Shown here one piece after another: positions 10,066 through 17,256 of a stretch of 64,000 bases of DNA. Where the stretch lies: assembly GCA_928724745.1 (NCBI GenBank), contig CAKMXJ010000032.1, positions 992,001 to 1,056,000 of the forward strand. The letters run 5' to 3'. The notes under the pieces are model-generated. The model was not told the DNA's origin. It worked only from the letters and a program-made list of their open reading frames with translations, and made no database searches. The stretch is from Anthracocystis setariae. Lineage: Eukaryota > Basidiomycota > Ustilaginomycetes > Ustilaginales > Ustilaginaceae. The stretch's first letter is position 1, and each line of letters starts with the position of its first letter. A program made the translations under genes and the position numbers.

Positions 10066-11048
10066 CGCATTTAGCATTAACGATGGCCATGGGCGATGAA
10101 GTCAGTGCGGTGGAGAAACACCTTCTCGGCCGCTCTCGATGTAAGCGCGGCCCAGAGCGTCTCTCTCAGCCGCGTTGCCTCATACGGATCAGATCGCGGC
10201 CGTTCGACTCCGCAGAGACGCCGGATCGCGACGAGACTATCTCAAGGTGATCAACAGTCAAGGGACACCATATCCGGCGCTCTCAGAGGCCTGGAGGTGA
10301 TCAGCTGGTGGTATCACGGTCAGCTCAAGCGCACATGCAGGCCGTGCAGCTAGACAATAGGCTAGCACCGGACCAGCCGTGCCATAGGGGCTGCGAGCGG
10401 TCTTATTTAAGGTCTCCTCGTCTGGCTCGTAGTGGATGAGCTCCTCATCCACTCTACTTCTTACAAACACAGTCTTCAGCTCAGTATCTATTCTTAACGA
10501 CGTCTTCACGATCATTCCAGTAACTAGTTTAGTAAGTTGCAATACAGTAGCATTGCAGCTTCCTCGCGTGCCTCCGTTCAAGTCGGAGAACAGCTAGTCC
10601 TCGTCGGTACGTGTACCGACACCGCAGCGCGTAAACGCTGCTTACACGCTGACACCGAGACGGCAGGCTCTTAGCCGTCTCTCTAACAGCTTGGTGATCA
10701 CGTCCAGTGTCCACCTAGCTAACCAACCAGCCTTCTGTCTTGTCAAGAGCGCTCGCGAGACACCAGGCTATCACACCGTAATACTGAGTACGCCGTGCTA
10801 CCTCTGAACGGAGCGCCAACAGCGTCAGTCGGTAATAGGACGAACGCGGTCGAGAAACTCACACTCCGCCGCTGCGGGATCGAGTGCGGCTTAATAGTCC
10901 CCATCGGGCCGCCGGCGTACCTGCGCAACCCACCTTGTACTTCTCCGATTGCACAGGCGCGTATCACAAACTCGGCGGCCCAGCCCCGCAGGATCGCACC
11001 GCTCTCGAAACCAGTTCGGCCTATTTACCAGGCGCCCGACCGCTGACA
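9936..11048 (+). repeat. 5' LTR
   Basis: 1113 bp, starting TGTTACAGG and ending GCTGACA. The only difference I found from the 3' LTR is T at 10936 against C at 14642. It contains a TATA-like box and the self-priming segment described separately. Short ORFs inside it are duplicated in both LTRs and look like chance frames. Confidence 0.95.
10401..10456 (+). promoter_or_regulatory. LTR core promoter, hairpin and putative self-primer
   Basis: A TATA-like TTATTTAAGG lies at 10403-10412. About 20-45 bases downstream is a perfect hairpin, AGTGGATGAG (10431-10440), loop CTC, CTCATCCACT (10444-10453). ATCCACTCTA (10447-10456) is the exact reverse complement of TAGAGTGGAT just after the LTR (11050-11059). 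In Tf1/sushi-type elements the first bases of the RNA pair with the primer-binding site and prime reverse transcription. The spacing from the TATA box would put the RNA start near this segment. Confidence 0.6.
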
Positions 11049-11060
11049 TTAGAGTGGATC
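11049..11060 (+). other. Primer-binding site, self-primed type
   Basis: TTAGAGTGGATC abuts the 5' LTR, the normal PBS position. I recognise no tRNA 3' end in it. Instead ten bases are perfectly complementary to LTR bases 10447-10456, which points to self-priming. Confidence 0.6.
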
Positions 11061-11085
11061 GTTCAAGCAGCGCCCCGTACTCGAC

Positions 11086-11256
11086 ATGTCCGACGCAGCC
11101 GCGCCGCGAGGCAGCACTCCTCGCAGTCGGGCTTCGTCGCCTCCTGCAGCGAACCCGGAACCATTGCTGCAAGGCTTAATCGAGGACATACGACTTCAGA
11201 TGAAGGAGGTCCACAATCAACGCATGGTTTACGAAGCTAGTCGAGCAGTACAATAA
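11086..11256 (+). pseudogene. Gag N-terminal remnant
   Basis: An ATG-started frame of 56 codons (MSDAAAPRGSTPRSRASSPP onward, then QGLIEDIRLQMKEVHNQR) stops at 11254-11256. Its position just inside the 5' LTR and its length suggest the start of gag, fused by a large deletion to pol. The deletion point appears to be near 11230-11245, where the integrase frame takes over. Confidence 0.55.
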
Positions 11257-11731
11257 GAAGCATCTCGACGTCGAGTTCAAGGTTGGTGAGCTCGTTTACG
11301 TCAATCGACGCAACTGGAAGACCCGTCGGCCGAGTCCCAAGCTCGACACCCGCTTCGCCGGGCCGTACCCCATTGTCGAGCGTATCGGCGTTCGAGCGTA
11401 CCGCCTGCAGTTACCAGCGTCATTACGGGTCCACGACGTCTTTCACGTCTCGATGCTTGAGAAGCGGCGATCCAGCGAGCTGGCGGGTCGGGAAGGACGT
11501 GCGGCAGTACCGCCGTTACCCGACGAAGACCTCGAGTACGAGGTCGAAGCCATCACGGGTCACCGTACCACTAATGGACAGCTTCAATACCGCGTCCTTT
11601 GGAAGGGCTACCCTGAGGAGCAGGCCTCCTGGGAGTATGTGGAACTTCTCGCCTGCCCAGACCTCATTCAGGAGTATGAGGAAAAGCGGGGGGGACGACT
11701 CCGAACCGATGGAAGGAGGCAGGCAAGTTAG
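11243..11731 (+). pseudogene. Pol C-terminal remnant: integrase tail and chromodomain
   Basis: The frame reads EQYNKKHLDVEFKVGELVYV, then RFAGPYPIVERIG (the GPY/F motif of Ty3/gypsy integrases), then HDVFHVSMLEKRR. A chromodomain follows: YEVEAITGHR, YRVLWKGYPEEQASWE, and a C-terminal helix to 11731. This identifies a chromovirus lineage whose integrase targets chromatin through the chromodomain. The catalytic integrase core and everything upstream in pol are missing, so it is a remnant without an ATG of its own near the 5' side. Confidence 0.85.
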
Positions 11732-11940
11732 CTGTCCAGCCGCGCTTAATAATTCGGCGGCTCGGTGCGGGTCACTCAGCCGCTGTGACGCGACCGCGGC
11801 TCGTTGATAATTTAATCGGCCGCCGTAGACAACCGTCGCCACACGTCCACATTCTTTGTTCACATCTCAAGACATCACGACCAATTCACAAAGTTCTCAA
11901 GCACAAGACAACAGGAACGACATCAATTGTTAGGTGAAGA

Positions 11941-13495
11941 CTAGCGGAAGATCTCAGGGCGGTGGTATCGCACCTCCTCCTCGTCGTCGCCACGGCTATC
12001 CACGAACCAGCCAAGACCTTCGAAGTTCGGCTCTTCCTCCATGACCTCGCACGGCAGGTACTGGCCGAGCAAGGAGCGGTTCTCGCGATAGTATCGCGCC
12101 AGGGTCTCACGCACCTGCGTTCCGATTGTGCCCTCCGCCGAGAAGGCATCGCGAGCGTCGAGGTGGAAAGATCGCTCCTTGAACCAGTCCACCAGACGAT
12201 CACGACGACGCACGGCACCCAAGCCAAGACCACCAGGATACGAGAGGTGGGCACGCACCACAGCCCGCTCGTTCGTGCCCAACGTCGCGTAAGGGCTATC
12301 GCCAACGTATTCGTGGCGTGTGGCGCGCCAGATCGTGCGGCCGCCGCATTTCTTCTTGCTTGTCAGACAATGGCAGCACGATGAAGCCGCAGGACGGGGA
12401 CGAGGCCCAGTTGGATCCCCATAAGTGACCGAAAAGCATCTGTTACAACCACAAGAAGAAGCAGAGGGTTAGTGCCGCCCAAGCCACACACATCAAGAGC
12501 AATACTTACGGCACATCTAGATCTGCACAGTGCTGGCAGCTATAGTTCGGCCACGGCGAACTACCTTCGGTCAAGCGGCGCACCATCGTTCGATGCAACC
12601 AGACTGTGCCAGCGTCGTCGAGACGCCACTCGCGGTCCCAGGCCCTATTTACGATCGCGATAAGCAGCGCAGGGGCAGTGAATCGCTCCGTCCACTCCAG
12701 CATTTCGACCAGAGTGGGTTTACGTGGACCTGCGCGTTGCGGCACCACGTCTTCGGCTCGACGAATAGGCGGCGGGCCGATCTCGGGCGTATGGCGGCCG
12801 GGCGATCCCAGTGGCGGGCCAAGATCCGGCGTTCGGCGGTTGGAAGACTCCCAGGCGTCTACAGGTGTGACGGCGCGCCCCGGAACAGCAGGCTCGTCCG
12901 CAAGAGCGCCATAAGTCGGCGAATGAGGGCCCACGGGGGAGGCTGGAGTCAAGCCATGCTCGTGAAGTTGCGCGCTCGTCATCGCACGCAACTCCTCGGC
13001 CGTAAACCTCTCTGGAGAAGTAAGAGACCGCAAAGGGGGGGAAGAGGGTACATACAACTCTGGCGACGAACGGACGTAAACCGGAGAGCGAGGCGGTGAG
13101 ATCGACCCACTCGATGACGGCGATCGTGGCGAGGGGCCGAGGAACAATGGTTCCAGTGGTAAACGAATCCGGACCTGTGGAGAGGTCACGGCGACCGGTC
13201 CAGCAACACCAACAGGCGTCGCAGCGGCGTCGGGAGAGGTAGCGACCGCAGCTATAGCCACGGCGCCGGGAGTGGCAGCAACAGCAGGCGCAACCATGGG
13301 GTTGGGCGCATCTACAGCAGCATCGGCAGCGATAACGACGGCGGGCGTGGTGGCGCTGGTAGATGCCTCTGGAGCCGGATTGGTGCTGGACGATGGGTCG
13401 GAAAGGATATCTGCGTCAGCCGGAGCCTTGGCGAGTCGAGCCGACCGACGTGAGGGGGCGGCAGGAGCAGTCGATGTCTTCCTTTTGGGCGCCAT
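11941..13495 (-). CDS. Spliced antisense gene inside the LTR element, Zn2Cys6-like motif
   Basis: Two exons, 13495-12510 and 12439-11941, are joined by a 70-nt intron with donor GTAAGT and acceptor TTGTAACAG. The frame is kept (CC plus A), giving 494 residues. The N-terminal half is Ala/Pro/Ser-rich, starting MAPKRKTSTAPAAPSRRSAR, with basic patches. A more ordered part follows (EMLEWTERFTAPALLIAIVN). The splice joins a cysteine array: C-x2-C-x6-C (CQHCADLDVPC), 19 residues, then C-x2-C-x6-C (CCHCLTSKKKC). This is the Zn(II)2Cys6 pattern with a long loop. The C-terminal ~120 residues are rich in charged and aromatic residues. It runs opposite to gag-pol, between the chromodomain and the 3' LTR. 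It may be a captured regulator or an accessory element protein; I do not recognise a family. Confidence 0.72.
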
Positions 13496-13628
13496 ATTGC
13501 TTACGACGACGAAGGGGTTGGAGATGAAGATGGCAGCTCAGTAGCCTCATCACTCAGCCGCCGACGAGCTCATAGCGGCTGGAAGATGCGCAGCCCATTT
13601 CATTTCACCTTGCAGGAGCTCGGTTCTC

Positions 13629-13641
13629 GGAAGGGGGGTAA
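13629..13641 (+). other. Polypurine tract
   Basis: GGAAGGGGGGTAA directly precedes the 3' LTR, the expected plus-strand primer position. Confidence 0.75.
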
Positions 13642-14754
13642 TGTTACAGGCGGCGGAACTGAGGCGGCGGAAAACTCAAGTTCCGGCCGCCTTCGGTGCA
13701 AGCGCGGCTTAGAGACTCTTGTTCGGCCGCCCTCACATTGGGCAAGACACGGTAAGCTGCCTGAAGTGTAGCGCATTTAGCATTAACGATGGCCATGGGC
13801 GATGAAGTCAGTGCGGTGGAGAAACACCTTCTCGGCCGCTCTCGATGTAAGCGCGGCCCAGAGCGTCTCTCTCAGCCGCGTTGCCTCATACGGATCAGAT
13901 CGCGGCCGTTCGACTCCGCAGAGACGCCGGATCGCGACGAGACTATCTCAAGGTGATCAACAGTCAAGGGACACCATATCCGGCGCTCTCAGAGGCCTGG
14001 AGGTGATCAGCTGGTGGTATCACGGTCAGCTCAAGCGCACATGCAGGCCGTGCAGCTAGACAATAGGCTAGCACCGGACCAGCCGTGCCATAGGGGCTGC
14101 GAGCGGTCTTATTTAAGGTCTCCTCGTCTGGCTCGTAGTGGATGAGCTCCTCATCCACTCTACTTCTTACAAACACAGTCTTCAGCTCAGTATCTATTCT
14201 TAACGACGTCTTCACGATCATTCCAGTAACTAGTTTAGTAAGTTGCAATACAGTAGCATTGCAGCTTCCTCGCGTGCCTCCGTTCAAGTCGGAGAACAGC
14301 TAGTCCTCGTCGGTACGTGTACCGACACCGCAGCGCGTAAACGCTGCTTACACGCTGACACCGAGACGGCAGGCTCTTAGCCGTCTCTCTAACAGCTTGG
14401 TGATCACGTCCAGTGTCCACCTAGCTAACCAACCAGCCTTCTGTCTTGTCAAGAGCGCTCGCGAGACACCAGGCTATCACACCGTAATACTGAGTACGCC
14501 GTGCTACCTCTGAACGGAGCGCCAACAGCGTCAGTCGGTAATAGGACGAACGCGGTCGAGAAACTCACACTCCGCCGCTGCGGGATCGAGTGCGGCTTAA
14601 TAGTCCCCATCGGGCCGCCGGCGTACCTGCGCAACCCACCTCGTACTTCTCCGATTGCACAGGCGCGTATCACAAACTCGGCGGCCCAGCCCCGCAGGAT
14701 CGCACCGCTCTCGAAACCAGTTCGGCCTATTTACCAGGCGCCCGACCGCTGACA
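13642..14754 (+). repeat. 3' LTR
   Basis: 1113 bp, matching the 5' LTR at an offset of 3706. The single difference noticed is C at 14642. Confidence 0.95.
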
Positions 14755-14759
14755 CCCGG
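14755..14759. repeat. Target-site duplication CCCGG, right copy
   Basis: The five bases after the 3' LTR match 9931-9935. The YR frame resumes at 14760. Confidence 0.93.
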
Positions 14760-16114
14760 CACTTTGGCGTCGCCGTCGCCTGCCTGCCAGCCTCCGGCGT
14801 CCAACTTCTCGAGTGGCTCGGCTACATGTCCTCCAGTGGTCGATCCTATCATTCCGCCAAGCACGAGATTGGCCACCTTCGCTCCCACCACGTCGACCTT
14901 GGCCTCAGCTTGGCCGGCTTCGAGTGTGGTCGCCTCGAGCGTGCCCTGCGGGGCTACAAACGCATTCACGGCGCTCGCCGTACCGGCGCAAAACTTCCAA
15001 TCACATTGCCCCTCCTCCGCCGCCTCGTTGCCGCCATCGACACCTTTGGCGATCTCTCTGCGCACGACCGCGCCGTGTTCCAGGCGGCGTTCACCCTCTC
15101 TTTCGCTTGCTTCTTGCGCTCGGGCGAGGTTGTCTGGGACCGCCACACCGACCCTGCCGTCATCCTGCGCGTCAGCAGTGTCGAACTGGCCGCCAACCAC
15201 GCCGTCGTCACCCTCCTGGCATCCAAGACGGATCCTTTCCGCCTCGGTGTTAAGGTCGTCGCCCCTCTTGTCGGCGGCCCTGAGTGTCCCATCGGCCACC
15301 TTCGCCGACTCGTCTCCGGCCGCCCACCATCAGCCCCTCTCTTCGGCCTCGGCACAGCAGGAACGGACCCTCTATCGCGCTCGGCATTCGTCACCACCCT
15401 CCGCCGCGCCATTGCCTCCGCTGGCTTGGCTCCAGCAGCCTACGCCGGCCATTCCTTCCGCCGGGGCGCCGCAACGTGGGCAGCACGCCTTGGGGCCACC
15501 CCGGAAACAATCCAGTGCCTCGGCCGCTGGAATTCAGACTGTTTCCGGCGATATGTCGATCGCTCGGCCGGCGAACGGCGTGACCTCTCCATCACCGCCC
15601 TCTTCGCCGTTCGTGACGGCCCCCTCGTCCCCGATAGCGCCTCTTGGCGTGACGTGGGAGCATAGTCCCTCGTTGGGCCCCGCCTTGTCGATAGCGCTGT
15701 CTGCTGCGCAGGCGCCTCGACCCTCGGTTGGCGGGCCGGGAGCCTCAGAGCCAGCACGCTTCGCTGCTGACCCGCAATCAAGTTCCTTTTCCTTCTGTCG
15801 GCCGTGTGAGCGTGTGCTGGGATGGCGCTAAATCGCACTTGCGCTTGTCTAAACGCGATAAGTGACACGTTGCCGTCAGTCTGCCAAAGTTACACCAACA
15901 CTTTCATCACCATCTGCTCTGTTCGACCCGTCGCCTTTCCTCTTCTCCACCCTTGTGATCCTACAACACATCACACACTGACCTCAGCTGGAACAAGCTG
16001 GAACTAGGCTGCACCGGGAATTCGTCTCCACCGTCGCCTCGCTAAACTACGCCTCAATCTGTGCCCGCTCTCGCCTCCAACTGCCTGATTTAGCCAAGCT
16101 ACGTCGTTACCATA

Positions 16115-16596
16115 ATGTTTGCGGAAGAACTTGCATCACTACGTCGTCAGGGAGTGCGCTCGTTCCTTTTCCAGGTGCTCAACTTTGTCAGCGTCGTGTC
16201 GACTGCACTTGCCATGTGGAAAGGTCTCTCGGTGCTCACAGATACCGAATCGCCCGTCGTTGTCGTACTCTCGGGATCCATGGAACCTGCTTTCTACCGT
16301 GGCGACTTGCTCTTCCTCTCCATGCCAAGCGGACCACTCAACGTCGGAGATATCCCAGTGTACAAGGTACCCGGTGCCGACATTCCCATCGTACACAGAA
16401 TCATCGAAGTGCACAACGCACCCAATGGCGAGCAGTTGATCTTGACCAAGGGCGACAACAATGAGTCCGACGATATCGCCCTCTACAACGGCGCCAGGTG
16501 GATGACGAGATCCAACATCGTCGGCAAGGTTAGAGGGTAAGTTGATTCAATCATTCTACGAAATGAATTGGTACCACGAACGATCCTTAATGACGA

Positions 16597-16636
<40 letters not shown>

Positions 16637-16793
16637 GCTGGATTCGTTTACCCCTCTTTGGTGCTCCTCCCCATTCATGAACAGCTACATGCCCTACGTA
16701 GGCTACGTAACAATCGCACTCAACGACTATCCCAAACTCAAATACCTCCTCTTAGCCATCATGGGCCTCTCCCTCCTCTTCCAGAAAGAATAG
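16115..16793 (+). CDS. SEC11: Signal peptidase complex catalytic subunit Sec11
   Basis: Two exons, 16115-16536 and 16685-16793, give 176 residues (yeast Sec11 has 167). The donor is GTAAGT and the acceptor ends AACAG; the split codon GG|C keeps the frame (KVRG then [17 protein letters not shown]). Sec11 cleaves signal peptides in the ER membrane. Residues 17-37 form the N-terminal membrane anchor. Ser55 (SGSMEP), His94 (IVHRIIEVH) and Asp114 (TKGDNN) have the spacing of the catalytic Ser, His and Asp of yeast Sec11. The C-terminus has a second hydrophobic stretch ([13 protein letters not shown]). The intron contains a 37-base T run. The gene starts about 280 bases after the last open frame of the DIRS-like element, so its promoter abuts mobile DNA. 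Confidence 0.95.
16599..16635. repeat. T37 homopolymer in the SEC11 intron
   Basis: An uninterrupted run of about 37 T within the 148-nt intron, 49 bases before the acceptor. Confidence 0.9.
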
Positions 16794-16862
16794 TCTCCCG
16801 TCTAGATATCACAATTACAACTGCAATTCTCAACACACATACATTCATCATCCACCTCTCTC

Positions 16863-16905
<43 letters not shown>

Positions 16906-17256
16906 GCAACCTCCTTCTCACAGCACATTTTGCAGCAAGCACCTTTGGGATAAAAATGAATGTGTGTGGCACAAAGCAGAGATACTAAGTGACAGACAAA
17001 CGACCATCTAGAACATAAAACGAAAGTGATAACAAAAGAGAGACAAGGAGCGGTGAGACGAGTCGGTTACCCGACCGACCCATCCGACAACGTAAACAAG
17101 AAAGGAGAAATTCCGTTACTATAGAAAGTGAAAGACGATGAACCGAAGCGGGATCGCACTATATGTATCCAAAAAGATCAAGGAGGAAGCGAAGAAACTG
17201 ATAAACTGAATGATGAATGACGAAAAAGGGGATAAACCAAAGATGGGAGCAATCCA
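16794..17256. other. Tail-to-tail spacer between SEC11 and the mucin gene
   Basis: Presumably the two 3' UTRs. It holds a (CT)17 tract at 16869-16902 and otherwise A-rich non-coding sequence. Confidence 0.6.

Larger units (their letters stand above)
9936..14754 (+). mobile_element. Ty3/gypsy chromovirus-like LTR retrotransposon, internally deleted, with an antisense gene
   Basis: It is bounded by two 1113-bp direct repeats beginning TGTTACAGG and ending GCTGACA, and flanked by CCCGG on both sides. The 2593-bp interior has a primer-binding site next to the 5' LTR, a short gag start, a pol end (integrase GPY motif and chromodomain), an antisense spliced gene, and a polypurine tract at the 3' LTR. 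Protease, RT, RNase H and the integrase core are absent, so it cannot move on its own. A full-length relative would have to supply enzymes. It sits inside the YR gene of a DIRS-like element in the same orientation. Confidence 0.93.
9828..15665 (+). pseudogene. DIRS-type tyrosine recombinase, split by LTR insertion
   Basis: The 5' part is 9828-9935 (start MGISSAAATLLWNGLAPSTR, 36 codons), overlapping the RT end in another frame. The 3' part is 14760-15665. Across the insertion, with one CCCGG copy left out, the frame is continuous for 338 codons including the stop. Hallmarks of the YR superfamily are visible: FLRSGEV (catalytic Arg, near 15115), HSFRRG (H-x-x-R, near 15450), and GRWNSDCFRRY with the catalytic Tyr (near 15553). 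An N-terminal core-binding segment (LLEWLGYM, HLRSHHVDLGL) precedes them. YR enzymes integrate the circular DNA copy of DIRS elements. The insertion separates the N-terminal 36 codons, so this copy should be inactive unless the LTR element is spliced or removed. Confidence 0.82.
6534..15831 (+). mobile_element. DIRS-like tyrosine-recombinase retroelement, interrupted by an LTR element
   Basis: Three ORFs in one orientation define it: a zinc-binding gag-like ORF, an RT-RNase H ORF, and a tyrosine-recombinase ORF overlapping the RT end. No integrase or LTR of its own is seen, which is the DIRS/Ngaro pattern: integration by a YR enzyme instead of a DDE integrase. A 4819-bp LTR retrotransposon is inserted at 9935/9936. 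Removing it and one CCCGG copy gives a continuous element of about 4.5 kb. The limits given are the coding span. The terminal repeats (inverted or split direct in known DIRS/Ngaro elements) could not be identified by eye. Confidence 0.8.

Noticed and set aside
10096..11046. Short ORFs inside the LTRs, repeated at 13802-14752
   Set aside because: They are duplicated only because the LTRs are, lie on both strands, and have no coding signature.
14590..15831. 413-codon frame overlapping the tyrosine recombinase
   Set aside because: Low-complexity Ala/Ser/Pro shadow of a GC-rich gene. It is in frame with the upstream RT ORF, but I treat the YR frame as the real one because it holds the catalytic motifs.
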